Assembly: GCA_014773175.1 (NCBI GenBank)
Contig: VXCM01000929.1
Span: 1 to 64,000 of the forward strand
Length of the DNA stretch: 64,000 nt
From: Lucifuga dentata
Taxonomy: Eukaryota > Chordata > Actinopteri > Ophidiiformes > Bythitidae
Direction of reading: 5' to 3'
Shown here: in pieces, positions 14,293 to 29,200 of the stretch
Position numbering within the stretch: the stretch's first letter is position 1
Layout: every line of letters begins with the position of its first letter
Notes under the pieces: model-generated
The model's database searches: none
Told to the model about the DNA's origin: nothing
The model's input: the letters and a program-made list of their open reading frames with translations, nothing else
Position numbers and translations under genes: made by a program

Positions 14293-17200
14293 GTGATGTT
14301 GAGTGTGTGTGTATGTGTGACTATAACCTTCCACCAAATTTAAGTGTAGTTTGTAAAAGAAAAGAAAAACATATTTGAGATGTCCTGCTAACATGTAGGC
14401 AAACAGGCCTGAAACATAACGTGCACGTAAGAGGTAATTAAGGTCACAGGAAATGACTTGACCTGAGCAAACTTGGATTTAGCCCTGGGAAAATTTAGCC
14501 GTTACAACACCAGATAGGCCTGCAGACATGGCAGCGGCCCCACTCGGACATAGATAGTCAGGCCCAGTGGATCAGTGTCCAGTGGGCACTCAAGATGGAC
14601 TAAAAGCTCCTGTTAATGGACAGAGAACAGCTGAAGTGACTTCCTGTTATTCCTGCAGTGGAGTTGGGGAATCCCTGGTGGTGTTGGCATATGATAGTAA
14701 CAAGGCTGCTTTATTGCTAAAGTCAGTGAAGCTTGGGACAAATAGACAAGGCCGAACAGATCAGACAAAGAACCTTTGTTGCTGACTGTATCTGTACAAT
14801 ATCACTTCAGAAAACATTTTGGCAAATTTGGAATAAGTTGTTATAACTAAATCCTCTTTCGTCCCCCGCTACAGGCCAGGGATGAGGTGATCACAGTGCT
14901 GAAGGCAGAGAAGATTGATCTGGCCCTGCTGGAAGCTAAGTATGGCTTTGTAACACCACAGAAAGTCCTGCAGGCCCTGCAGAGAGACGCCATCCAGGGC
15001 AAGGCAGATGTCTTCCAGGAGGACATCTATGAGAAGCCCATGGCAGAGGTAATCCCAAATCTAATCGTGAAATCCCGATGACTGTACCTGACTAACATGG
15101 AGCAGCAAAATCTCTGCTACTCACACGTTTCCTATACGCTCCCCTCCAGCTGGACAAGTTGGTGGAGAAGCAGAGGGAGACGCACCGACGGATGCTGGAG
15201 CAGCTGCTGATGGTGGAGCAATCCCACAAACAAGCCCTCTACAAGCTGGAGGACGAGAAGAGGAACCACGGCGAGTTCATGAAGAAGAGCGACGAGTTCA
15301 CAAACTTGCTGGAACAGGAGCGAGAGAGGTCAGTGGGATTTGATGCTACTTGACAGGTCATCAAGAAGAAAAGCTATTTATCCTCTTCCTGTTTTGATGC
15401 AATTCAGTCTAACATTGCTTGTGCTGGACAGGTGAAATTAGATGGTATTTTGAGGCCAATAAAGCAAACAAACGAACCATTACTGAGAAATCTACTAGAT
15501 TTTATTGTTGTTAGATTCTTTAGAATGCTAATTTTATTACTGGGTTGGAAGGGAAACATTATTTTTATACAATACTGAAGTGGTAGAGATGCTGATGACA
15601 AAAGTACTATAAATATAAGGTAACAAAACACTTACACTGACCAACCATGAGCTGTAATGGTGACGCCTTCACTGCATGTCCCATTAAGTACCAATGAGCA
15701 GAACAGAAAAAGCACTTAATGTCAAGAGATGTTGGGGTGATAAAACACTTTAAAGCCCATCCATCCATTTTCTGTGTCTGTTTTTCCTGTTTGGGGCTGC
15801 GGAAAGAGCCGTCTTGCTGTGAGGCGACAGTGCGAGCCAGCGCTAACCATGCATGCATTCAGCCACTAAGTGCAGGAAAAAAACAAAGCCAAAATTACAC
15901 CTGATCCCGCTTTCTTATTTGAGCAATCTGTCATGTCTAATTCCCTCTCCGTCCCCATGGTACCAGTGTCTTTATCAGTCAATGTCAGCATGTTCTTTGG
16001 AGTTAGAGGGCCTCTCCAGTCATTTCAGCACGCAGACAGCAGAAGCATGGAGTTAAATTATACAATATTATACTATTTTATGCTACAGGCTTGTTGCAGA
16101 AATCTGTCTGAAAATGTGACCCATAAAAAGGTGAGATGAGTAGGAGAAAAATAATTTTGGAGGTTCTGCTTAGCGTAGACAGAGTTCTGCTGGAGGCCTG
16201 AGCTGAAACATGGCTGACAGACGTCTTCTGAAAACGTCATGAAGAGGGCAGTGCTCAGCTTGCTCAGCTATCACACACTTACGCACAAGAACTAGGTTGC
16301 AACAGGTAGGCAGAACACACATCCTTAAAAAATTACACAACCTAACTAACTATGCACCCTAAGCAATTCATTTTGCAAAGGAAACACATCTGGACGTTGG
16401 CCCGTGACCTATTTGGGACGACCAAATCGCTGCACTTCAGCTGGAGCAGAATGTTTGAGTTGGATGGGAGGCCAACATGACGACGGTCTGCGCTTTGTCA
16501 CCGAGCATTTCAGGAAGGACAGGCTGCCATGAAAAATATCCCTCGTGTCCACGGCTGAGCTAATCACCTCATGAGAAAAGGCGATGGATTTATAGAGCTG
16601 AGAGGAGAACAAAAGGCTGACCGAACGCTGCTGAGAAGCATCAATCACACTGCGTGTTCGACAAGATGCCAGATTACCATGGAAAGAGTTGATGAGGGTG
16701 TATTTTTTTTTTTTTTGACTTGAGTTTTCCAGCGTACTCGAGTGTGTATGAGCATAAGTGAAACGGTAAAAGGAGGCTGCTGTGGGGTGTGTGTGTGGTG
16801 TGTGTTCAACATCTGCCGTTGTCATCTATCTTCAGTAGTTGGACACGGCCCTGTTTGTGTAGCTGAGTGCTCAGTTATGGTTGTAGGTGCGTGTGCGTGC
16901 GATGTGCAAAGTAAATGTGTGTGTTGGGAGGTATCCTCTTACTTCATTCTGTCCCTGAGCTGTTTGTCCAGACAATCCTCACGAGTCATTATATATTTCA
17001 GTGCCGTTGTCCAGATAACTATGAGTTATACTAAATCAAATTGCTGTTTGTGAATGCACGAGTGAATATGGATTTGGGGTTTCAATGCTGTTAAGTACAG
17101 CCCTGTTTGGTTCATAAATAAGGTGCCAAGTAGCATTCGTAAATTCTACAAACTTAGTTTTGTTCTATAATTACATATAAATGATAAAACTGATGTAGCA

Positions 17201-20200
17201 TGTAGCATCAATCCCTAAAACTAACTTTTAACAGCACATACAGAGGATCTCATCCGTTGATCCTGTAAATTGTAACGCTAGCCGTGTCAACGTGACGGCC
17301 TGAAGCAGGAGGAAACAGACAATCCCTAAGGAGCTTGACTAAATGACATTTTAGTCCTTCGCCTGAGCAAAAAGCCCAGAGTTTGTTCAGAGGCTTCTGT
17401 TCTGCTCTGCGCTCCTTCCAAAACATTATTAAAAAAACCCTAAATACTTTTTGGGAAAAGCCACTTATCGCTTGCTTGAGCCGTAACAACTCTAGGTTAT
17501 GAAAGCTGCAGCATATGTGAAAGGTTCCAGGCTTTCTGTTCGCTCTGCTTAATCTGTTTGTTGTATGATGCATTTTAGTGGGGTGTAATCACTTCCTTTT
17601 TCGGTGCTTTGGAAAGCTTGTGATTACATCCCAGCGTTATTTCCAGCCGCTTTCCCTCTGCAAAATGCACAAACACACACACAAACACACACATGCTGCA
17701 AATTTATAAACTATCTCCTGCTACCTTTTTTATTTGGGCCTTTTTTCATAGCAGGAAGCCTCTGACTGTTGAGTGACCTTCTCTCTGGAAGCCCTGAAAT
17801 GCATGTAAATCTGGGCAGGAGGTTGGGGATAAAATCAGTCCCCCCCCCAGCCCCCCCTCCCCGATTAATTGTCGATTGAGCAGCCATCCATGAGTGATGA
17901 CCTCATTGTACCGGGTACTGCAAGAGCAGCAGGGGTGTGAGAGCGAGAGCGGCATTCTAACCATCAACAGATGTTACTTATAACATGACTTCAGCACTCA
18001 GACACACACACACACACACACACACACTGCATACTACTAGGCAAAGACAGGCATCATGCTCTCTGCCTCCTTTGTTGTTTTGCGTGGAATTGAAAGGCAG
18101 GGAGTGAATTTTGCAGCCATCTGTATCCTTTGGTTTCACGCACAGTGTAACTCTGCAAGATGCTTTAATCCCCGCTCACGTTTGGAACATGTTGAATGAT
18201 TTCTGTGTGAGTGGTTCAGCTAATGGGGGCACGTAATGTGCTGAACCCGGCAAGACAAACCTCCAATTCCTCCTGTTCTCTTCAGGATTTAGCTTGTAAA
18301 ACTCAAAGCTACATTAAATTTCAACTGATGGCAGGAGGCATGACAGATTTTGAACTTTAATACCTAGAAATCTTGTGACGTAATGGTGGTAAAATGCACA
18401 CAGCACCCGCATGTTTACCAGTCCAGCTGGTCTGGAATCAGTTTATACCAAAAGATGTCAAAGGAACCAGAGAAGCCAGAGATGTAGTTTTAGTGAGTCC
18501 AGATACTACAAATTAACATGGAACAAGGGAAAGTTACAGAAACCATAATGATATATTCCAAACAGAAAAATCTTATTAATCAAGAGTTACATGGCTAATA
18601 AAAAAACCCTCAGCACAATGCAGACTGGAAGACGACTAGCCTGCAACTACAGCCAAGCATTGAGCCGTATGTTGCCATCAATGCCCTGAGCCATGCGACC
18701 AGCCAAAGCCTAAACCAGCAACACTGAAATCAGATGTCTGCCAGACAGAATAGATATCGTTGTAAAGTCACATGATGGAAACAGCCTGCGGGTAAAATGA
18801 ATTAAAGGTGTGCTGATGCATTTAAAGGTGCATTAAGTGAAAGGTGCCATTCCTGCTATAAAACTCGCAGATTAAAAGCACAGTAGCTGTAAACTTGACA
18901 CCGCATGACCTTCCCCCTCCTCTTAACGATTTGCAGGGCACGCAATTATATCTTCATGCCATCTGGTTGACTTAACTCCAGCCGTGGTGACATCACTCAT
19001 GTGGATCAGATCTAGAACATTCTTCAGCCATGCCATCATCATCGCCATCGCTGAGATGCTTATTATCCAGACTTGCCCTGTTCTTTGAAACAGAACACAG
19101 CTTTTCAGTTTTTACAATCTGGGATTTCTTGTAATGAATGACTCGTGCTCCTTTGCCTCAGTAGTTTCACCTTGAAGGCAACTTGTGAACTTTGCAATAA
19201 AATTAACACGGTGTCTTGTACTAATGACATAATGCAGGATTCACAAACCACAGTGCCAGTTTTAACGTCGATGAGGGCAAATATCCTCACGCAACCATGT
19301 TCCCTCATTCATAAAGACCTGTTACTGGCATCTTTGAAAGAGGCGTTACTACGGTATTTCTATACTGACGCATTGAGGAAGTGATTAATAAAACACACCA
19401 TCATGCAAAAATTAAGATGTGTTTCAATCTGGTCATAAATGTCAGCGGTATAAAATGAGAGAGAAATTTTAAATTTAACTGTTTAATGTAAGGGAAGCTT
19501 TATGAATGAGCTTATCTAGTGCAACGCTGTGTAGGTAGCATAATTTGTTTTATGAATTCCACCCATAGTGTTGTCAGGCAGCTGTTGCCCTGCATATTCC
19601 ACTACATGCACGAGTCTTCAAGAATGCATCCTTAAGATTTTATCAGTACTCTGTTAGAAATCTAACTCATTCATCAACTGTAGCTGCCAAATATGAGGGC
19701 TGAGCTCTTGGCATGAGTCGTTTCGTCTTATTAGACTCTAAGGAATCAAACACCTGTATTCCTCCCAAAAACCTTTCAGCCCCGTGCATACTATGCATTC
19801 CTGCTCAAAGCCAGGTTGGAGGTTTTCTGTGATGGATGAGCAGATAAGATATATGATAGATGTTTAGAAATGTGACAGGAACTTGTTCTGTCTATGTTTT
19901 TAAGCATTAAATGCTGAAAGATTCTCAAAAAAAAAAAAAAAGNAAAAAAAAAAAAAAAGTAAAAAGTGATCTTGTTTCTCAATTGATGGTACAGGGAAGA
20001 ACACGTCTCTGATATGTATTTTCCATGTCAAACACTTCCTTTTATGGGAAAGAGCGGAATTCCTCAGGCTGAATATGACGTTATTCAGATGTTTGCAGTT
20101 GGACGGTCTGAAGCACCACCAGCGTGCCCCCATGCTGAGGTCAGGAATCACACACATATGACACATTCAGGGACACCCCCTAAGAACACATAAGACACAC

Positions 20201-23200
20201 AAACGACCCCCTTACACTCTCAAAACAAATTCTGCCTCATCTCCAAATACGTCAGAACATCACTGGGCTTCATTCCCTCGAAAATTAAGAGCAAATGGTT
20301 TTAACTTACTACTTTGTTTGGTTTAACTTCAGGAGAACGTCATATAAATTAATTTAATCTTTCTACGTTATAAAAACAGCAAGATTAAAGGCCCAGTCAG
20401 TCATTTTTGACCATATTGATGGGAAACAATCAGTCGCCACTTCATTAGAGTACAGCAATCCAGCACAATCCAACACAACAAGAAAATCGCTCAGATTCGG
20501 CTTATCTATTATCTAAAAATAAGATTATTTGGGAAGCTCGTCACTGCATCACTCCCACTTTTGCTAAAGCGTCATCGGAAAAAGTGAGGGCTACTGACAT
20601 AATTCAGGCTGGTCAGCCAACACTCCCTTCTCCTTGGCCAGATAATGAGTCGGCTGCTCCAGTTTCCTCCACCTCAGGCTATCTGAGTCTAATAAGTTTG
20701 ATAATATTTAGACAACATTACTTACTAACCTTAAAAGCTGTCATATTTCACTGAAACACTGGAAAAAAAGACTATCTATGCAGAGATTTATTAGCTTTTC
20801 TCACTCTGAAGTTTATTTATGAGAATTTAATGGGACAAAAAAAATGCATTTGATTTATTTTTAGTTTGTAAGGATTTCCCATAATCCTTTAAAATTTAAA
20901 AGTCATACACAAACTTTTATTAATGAAAAAAAATATTTCCCTTCTATAATAATGCTCATTTATAATACTTTATACTAACAAAAAAAGCCTTTACCATGAG
21001 AGAAGTCAGCTCATACGTTTGCATTGTGAATCTGTGTTCTTTGAGGCAAAGATCTGTGGTCAAAGTGAATTAATGACAAAATTATTTATATTTATTTAAT
21101 TTGGAGTCATCTGGAAGACAAAATATCTAGTCATTTAGTCTATAAATAGATCCTAGACACAATCCACGACACATGCCCCGAGGTTTGATGATACACTGCA
21201 GAAGAACAGGTTTGCATCAAGAGGTGTTAGCAGACAGAATTCAGTAACGTAAAACAGACACTACTGACATGAAAGCATATTTCTATATGTCCTCAAGTGT
21301 GTGAGGCTGTCAAAATGTTACTCCGCTACATCTGTAAACTGGATGGTAATTAGGCCCAGAGAGCCGTCAGAGCATGGCGTAATGTGATTACATCTCCCTG
21401 ACAGAATGCAGCGATTAGACCTCACCGACCACAGGACCCAAGAGTCGCTGCTCGTATTTTTCCAACTTCTTCAGGGTTTCTGAAGAAGGTCCACCCTAAA
21501 ACAAAATCTACAGACCGTGTTGCTCCTGCTTCTTATTGAGTGAGTAAAACTCCACTGCAAAGCCAAAGTTTCTACGGCTTCGTAACTGCTAATGAAAAGG
21601 AAGTTAAATTTTTTCCATGTTAATTGAGAAATAGCTATGTTTCTGCTCAGACCCGCCAATGCTATTGTGAAAAAGTATGGAAAACTTCAATAATATTAAT
21701 GAGAAAGACCTTATGTTCAGCAGTAGTTACATAACTATCCAAGATCTTGAGAGGACCACATGTGAAACTGTTTTGTTTTAGGGTGCATTTCCCCTCTGAA
21801 GGGGTAACGGCCTGAGAGGGAATACCTCAGGGTTTACGTATGGGACTGGACAAGGTTAACAGACTTAATGGCGTCTGCTTAAAGGCCTTCCTTCAGTCAA
21901 AGAGGGGATGAAACAAGGGCAGAAAGAGTGGCAAGTGACGTAGTGCTTTGTGATGGTAAAGGTGGCACCCATGATTTTATCACAACCTGGATCATGGCGG
22001 ATGCCGGGAGATGAAATATGTAGGTTTCAAGTCTTATAAAAGCAGCCTGATAGATTATCTACCATCTGTCAAAGTAAAAAAAATACCTGAATGATCAGCT
22101 GCAAAGAATTTGACAAATGATTACGGTGCCTATAGGAATCTACAAGAGTGATGTATGAGCTAATCTTCTATTTGTGAAAGGAAATAGCACCGGAGGCAAG
22201 GGGTCAAGGAGGAAAAAAATGCAGCTAATGTCGAGGTAGCATGACATTTCTACGCTTGCTGTGAACCATGCGTGGCCTCTGCCAACGCCGCAGACAGCAA
22301 ATGACAGCCAGACTCAAATTGCAACAGGCAACAGAGAAAATCCAAAGAACGACATGTAAACTCGACATGGTTAGAGGATACGTTTACCGGCCAGCAAGGC
22401 TAATCTCTCCAGTTTACCTTCTTCTCGCATTTGTTCGAGCAGACACCGTCTTGAGTTATGGCTTGGCAAAACACGGCAAAGGGAAGCAACAGGACCAGTT
22501 TTTTTCACCGTCCTGTCAGGCTGGAAGGAAACGACAGCAAGAACTTTGCACATTACGTCCTTGTAGCTGGCAGCTGCTGTGTCTGAACAATGAGACGGTG
22601 CCCGGTCTCCTGGCCAACTCCATGTCGAGATAGTGAGTGAAATATGAGGGGAGGAAGGAGCCCGCCTGGATCCGCCAACTGAAATGTCTGGTTGTGCTGA
22701 ATGGGCTCTCTGGATGCCGCCACGATGAACAGCGACATTTTGCCCCATCTTTTTTTTTTTTTAAAACAAGGACAGGACAAAGACAAATCATATTACAGCC
22801 TTCATCATTACTGTAGAAAATAGTTAAAAGGAGCATACTGGTGGTTTTGCATGGTTTTGAGCCCAATAAATACTACATGCATACGGATTACATTACTGCC
22901 GTTTTCCCCCAAAATACTCTGGAGCAGTAAATTTTCAAATGTTTTTTCCTACCTTCCAGGCAGCCATTGGTTTCAGTTCACTTGAAATATGCTTGAGCAA
23001 GGCAATCCATCACAGCAAACCACACGTCATGATTACTTTTTGTCAAAGTTACTTAACTTAACCAATTCAGCAGGAGCTGCACAGAAGAAAACGTATGTGT
23101 CCGCCAGGGAATATAGTCCCCGGAGAGGACGGCTTCTCCAGAGAAATCAAAACCACTGTACTTTCTACATTTGAAGGTGTTTTAGCAGGCGAAACACTGA

Positions 23201-26200
23201 ATTGTTTTTCACCTGAACATTAAATTTTGAAAGATTAGAGGATTTGGAATAACAACACAAAAACTAAAACACAATCCTGTATTTTGGAAAATGGTTGGCA
23301 GAGTAGTATTTACTGAGCTCAAACATTCAAAACCACCGCTACGGTCCTTTAAAGCACAACTGTTGGCCAGTCCCTGGCAGATGAGTCTTCTGAGGAAGTT
23401 GCAGTTAGCACAGATCGTGACCTCATGTCCTGTCCTGTTTCGGCCAGACTGATGAGGAGTTGGTTGAAGCAGGCAAGAAAACACCGTTGGACAGACTGAA
23501 TTTGGATAATTCTGGTATGGAAAAAGGCTTTTTCTCCCCTCGACTGGAGAAAATCTCACCCCACCACTCATCCAGGCGAGCTGTGAGAGATAATCCAGCA
23601 CCGCCCTGCTGCGTAAAAGACACGAGAGAAATATTTTGTTGTCCATTAAATGCACTCTGTGTAGTCAGTGTGTTTGTGTGTGAGCCGACAGCCACTTGAG
23701 GAATTTTATGGGGTTTGTGTAAAACTGAAAATAGCTCCTGTAATGTTCGCAGGATGTTCAGAAGCATCTGATTTTTAGGTGGTGACTTGTCAATTATTGA
23801 TGTTTACAGCCTCCTGGGGTTCATTTACTTTTCCTTGACGAAGTTGTTTTCACTTTCCTTACCCGCGTGAATGCAGTTCTGTAACTGGCTAGAGAGATCG
23901 AATTTTCTTGTGTCGGACAATGAATTATCTCACAATCCTGTCAAATGAATGTGTAGGTGTCGTGTTTGCGATGTTGGAGATCCTCGTGAATTCCAGGCTT
24001 CATGCTTGAGAAGGACCTGTCAAGACTGAGATGATCGGGTGTCAAGTTGTGATATGGAAACCAAGATTTAAAACTTTTGGGACTGACTGTTTTTGGCGAG
24101 GAGAATAGCGAGCTGTCAGAGGGACCACCCTGTCCCAGTGCATCCTAGGTTTTGACACGACTCACAGAAACCAGGAAATAAGAGCCATGGTGGAGTCTTA
24201 AATTTCTTCCTCTGCATCTTTTGGCTGAGTCTGATGCAAGGTGCTGGGAATGACTGATGAACATTTTCCTGTAATATTCCAAGGTTAAGAGAGCGAAGAA
24301 TAGTTGGCACTGGTTGTAAAGATTATTATTTCAGACACACCTTAACATGAAAATTACACTAACACATTAATAATGAAAGTGTGAGTATTGGTTTAGTAAA
24401 TAATTAATAGAAGGAGTGCTCAACGGTTTAATCTTTTACAAGCCCACCAAGTCTCTGCAAAAACTCTACAGAAATGTAATTTAACTCTGAAGAATATGCG
24501 TAACTTAATATAAAAGCAGCTGTCTTTATATTGGAGGAACTCAGGAGATTAAACCAGCGCCATACTAATTAATACAACAGCACAGCAAATCCAATGCTGC
24601 AATGGTTATTAATTTCTACTCTCAGACAGCAGAATGCACAGTGCAAAATACATATTTTTGGTTAATGGCGAAGCAAACATCCATGTTCCTACACCCAAAA
24701 CTCTGAACTATACTCTTCCTAGAAATCATTCCAGAGTAAATCGGTCGTTTGATCCCAGCCCAAAACTTGATTACACTGCATTCTGCCAAGATTAAATTAT
24801 GCAGTCAATTTACTTTCAGGATCGACTCAAAACTCTCCTCTCCTCGTGCTGCACTGACCTGGTGAGGAATGCCAGCGAGACGTAATTGGGTGACAATTCA
24901 TGTGATACCTCTGTATAACAGAAGGATGAAGACAGATAAGGTTTTGATGAGGCTGCAGCAGGATTTTGAATTCCCTGTGACCTTCACTTTCAAAGATTAG
25001 GCTGATGAAAGCAGACTTTTGCTAAGTCCAGGGGCTGATATCTTTGGACAAATGTTTTGGGCTTGAAACTAAGGTAATCGTCCTGGCAATGACAGAGGTG
25101 GGGAAGGGAGGAGGGGAGTGTGACTAAAAAGGGTTTAAAGGGGTCTATCCAGTTTCAGGAGCCTCACATAGCATAGTGAAAAGCAAAAAAGAGGAAGTAT
25201 TCATGTCAGAGACAAGACTAGTAGTTTAGGCTTTACCAAATGGCCAAAAAATTTCTAAGAATTTAACAGAGAACACCAGAGTACCGTACCGTCTTACTTC
25301 ATGTTACCGATAATCTGTGTGATAGCATCCAGCAATTCAAGAAAAATTCCTGTAAAGCTGTATCGTGCCAAGCAGGAGAAGGAGGAACAGTATCTGTGGT
25401 TTGGACAGAGAGCAAGCATGAGAGAATCAGAGGAGAAACGCTCTGCCTGGATCTCTCTAATTTAATGTAAGTATAGCATGAGCTCATTCTGAAGGCACAC
25501 GTATTTTCTTTCCAAACAAAGAAAATTATGAGCTCACATTTTGAGAAGCCATATATTACAGCCAGTGTTACGCTCAACCCAAAATAAGATTAAAAAAAAA
25601 AAAAAAAAATNAAAAAAAAAAAAAAAAAAATTACATCGCAGCTGTTGTTTGCTCTGTTGGGCCTTGGCTCGGTTATACAATATCCACGTTTAAATATTAC
25701 ATGCTAAATTCAAGTTTTTTGATCAAAGGCATTGTGGGATCAGTTGAGGATAAGACAAAAACTATGTTGGAATATGTATGAAACAGAGACTGAGATACAG
25801 AGCCACTCAGCAACAGCAAGTAAACCAACAAAGAAGAAGAAAGCATGAAAATGCTGAAAAAATGCTGCATTTGACTATGATAAAAAATAAAAAAACACAG
25901 TAAAAACAATACAATAGAAGTTTATAGTGCAACTATGGAAACAGATTCTTTTAAAGTTTTATTGTCTTAAAAGCTTCCCAAAAATAATCATATGCCAGAG
26001 CTAATTGCACTAAAAAAAAAACAAAACAAAAAATTACCATCAATCCTCATCATCACTTAAAGTCATAGGACAAAGCTAAACCTCATGGTCCTCGCTGCTA
26101 AAATGCCTTTCTGGCCTCTCTCCAGATGTGAGCCATCTGTTGCGTTCAGTCACTGAGGTGAGACCAGTCGTGTCCGTCCAGACGGTGACATCACCCAGAA

Positions 26201-29200
26201 TAGAGACGGGCTCACGTCCAACATTCAGGGCTTTCATTAATAACGCTGCTGATCCGAGCTTTTCAGGCAGACCCTTGATGTGTGCTAAGGTGTCCCGCTG
26301 GTGCAGTTGATCAGCATTATAAGCGTTCTGCTCTGAGGAGTCCAATGCAGCCAAAGGACCAGAACACACAGAGGCTCACATATTCCTTTCTTGCACGCTT
26401 CCCGACACGGTTTCAGATTTTATGAACTGGCATAAAGTAAAAGCTGAAACTCTTTGTCAAAATCTGACCAGAAGCATTAAAGTACATAAATATTCAGATG
26501 TATTTCTGAAGGATTCTCTAGGGACAATTACTCTTGCTGCACCAAACTGCTCATTTTGAGCAGCAACATCACACATTTCCAGAATATTTTAGAATTATTT
26601 ACTTCCTTACATTCTTTTTTCAACCTTTTTTTTCAGCATTAAAGGACCATACCACCCATTTTGCATGTTGGAGCCTAATATATTCAATTTTTATACACAT
26701 AAGGTTACTGACAATCATTTCCCAAAGGATAAAACAGTATTTCAGCTTTCCTGATATTTTGCAAAATCTCTTAATCTTTTAAAATCAAATATTCAAGTGA
26801 TACACCCACCTTAAAAATCCATGTTTCGTCTGCTAATAGTTACACTGCATTATGAAGTCACATTCATTTAAATTTTTCGATAAACGCAGGTCTTCTTTTG
26901 GGACTATATTCCCCGGTGGAGGCATACATTCACTCCACGCTTTTTATTGCACTTGAATGCTAAAATTACATAACTTCTAAAAAAAAACCTGACGCCAGGG
27001 AAAAAAAAAAAAAAATCATGGGAATACAAAGTAGCCAACAAAAAATAACCTACTCACATAGTTGCCTCATAATGAAGAGCCCACATTTGTATTCCAATGA
27101 TTTTATGATGTTGAAACTCAAGCATCCATTGATTCATCGGTCAACAGAAAAATTAAATTAGATACATTTCCCCCAGTACAATGTTCTTGTGCAGTGGTGG
27201 AATAACAAAACAACAAGGACAAAAGGGGGACACACTGCCAAGGCAAACATATATTTTAAAGGATAAAACTACTGGCACAACAAACAGAGTTAAGGGATGA
27301 CATACAGCAAGCTGGAATTGAAGCGATGATGTGGCAGCGAGACGGTAAGAGCCTCAGCCTGCTTCTCCTCGTTTTAAGTCTCTCCCAGACAATATGAGGC
27401 TGGTTGCCAAGTAACTGATACAACGTAAGCTCAAGGCCTTGACAGGAATGAGAAGACAATAGAAAGAGTTTCATCCAGGCTCCCAAACCACCTCCGAAAC
27501 AAGGATCTCATCCCCTCTAAGGAGAGTGATGTCACCCAGACAGCACACACTCATCTGCAGACTCGCAGACGCACAGTACATCACAGCTCTGTCTCGCTAA
27601 AGTAAATTCCACTGTCACGCCCCGCATCCCCAATCACTATCATTTACATTCCTGTTGAACACAAAGAGGTGAAGGTCTTTATCTGCGAGCAGCAAGTGGG
27701 AGGATCCGGGGCGAGTGAGCGGTTGGCTGGCTGTGATGGAAACGCTGAGGGAACGGCGGGGTGATAAGAGGAGTAAGAGAGGAGGAAAGAGAGAGAGAGA
27801 GAGGGTGAAGAGATGAGGATGAGGAAGGAGAAGAGAATAAAAGAGACAGACAGGAAGTGGAAGAGGAAGAGGAAGCGTGAATGGGAGAGATTAGCAGACT
27901 TTTTGTTTTCTTGTCGGGCGACTTTAATCCCCCATATGTGAGCAATTATTTCAAAAAAAAAAAAAAAAAAAAAGATGTGTCATCTGAGGTGTTGGTCTTG
28001 TGAAGTGAACAGAGTGTGAGTGTTATGAGAGAGTTCATTTAAATGACGAATGAAGACATCTGCTGAGTTTTGTCAGGGGTGTGTCCTCCACAGAGAGAGG
28101 TAGATGCTGAATAGTGTAAAAGAGAGGGAAACGTGGGAGGGAGAAAGAGAGGCTGGGATAGAAAAGGAGAAAGAAATCAGGACAGAAGTGTGTATTTACA
28201 AATGGTTGGTTCATATTCATTTCTATCTCATCTCCACTTTCAATACATATAATCAAAGCACCACACCCTGTGGACCTGTCCCCTTAGTCTTACAACAGCA
28301 ATGTGATGACACTGTCAGTAGAAGTATTTAGCAGAAGATTTTGGAGCTTTTTTTTATTTTCCGTGAATGCAGTTGTGAAAGAATGGCCAGATTAGGAAAT
28401 CCATTTCCTGTGTTTAAAGATGCTGGACAGTGTTTGCAGATAAGTCAGAGAATGAGTCAGAGACAGATTTCTCGGTAGGAGTTGGATACATAACACCGAC
28501 TGTCGACTATCCTGACAATTTCCTCTGCTGCAGGCAATGTATTCCACAGAAAATTTATTCTCCCCCACTTTCCAGCTCAAAGGGGAGATGAATAAACTGG
28601 CAGGGATGTGGATGTTGCCCCTGGGTAACAAACACTAAGAGATTAGCCAGGTTGTAGCATCAAGCAGCAGCTTCTTCGTACTATTTCATCACAAAAAAAA
28701 AAAAACCCAGTTGAAGGCTGGAATTCATCAGCCATAAGTGGAAATACAGGTTTAATATCTTGACAGACAGATTTACAAGCAGAGAGATGAAAAAAAAAAA
28801 AACTGGCGTGGAATATTTGAGGTGTAATTACTTGATAATTTGAGAGAGCTCAGCTCCTTGAAATCTGATGAAAGTGGCCGTCTTGTAGACCTCCATGGAC
28901 TTTTCGAGATCAATACCAATCCATCAGGAAACCATCAAAGAGTCTCCGGAGGCGGAACCACCCTGTTCACCTGACAGCTGGACAGATTAGTGTGTGTGTC
29001 TGTGTGTGTCTGTCCTTGGGTCTGCACCAACATCTTAGATCCATGTTCTATTGTTCTGGTACTTTCATTGCTTACTGGTGGTTTTGCATGTTTGAGCCTG
29101 ATATATATACGTCCCGCTTACATGTTACGTTACTGACAACCATTTCACAAACATGTTACTGCAGCAGTAAACATTAGAATTGTTTTTCCTACCAGACATT

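Noticed and set aside
16409..16825. 138-residue minus-strand frame in filip1l intron 3
   Set aside because: No recognisable family, low-complexity Lys/His/Ser stretches and no plausible splice sites; likely chance.
22268..22866. Overlapping frames of 116-125 residues on both strands
   Set aside because: Mutually overlapping on both strands without family resemblance; partly run into the MITE at 22824.
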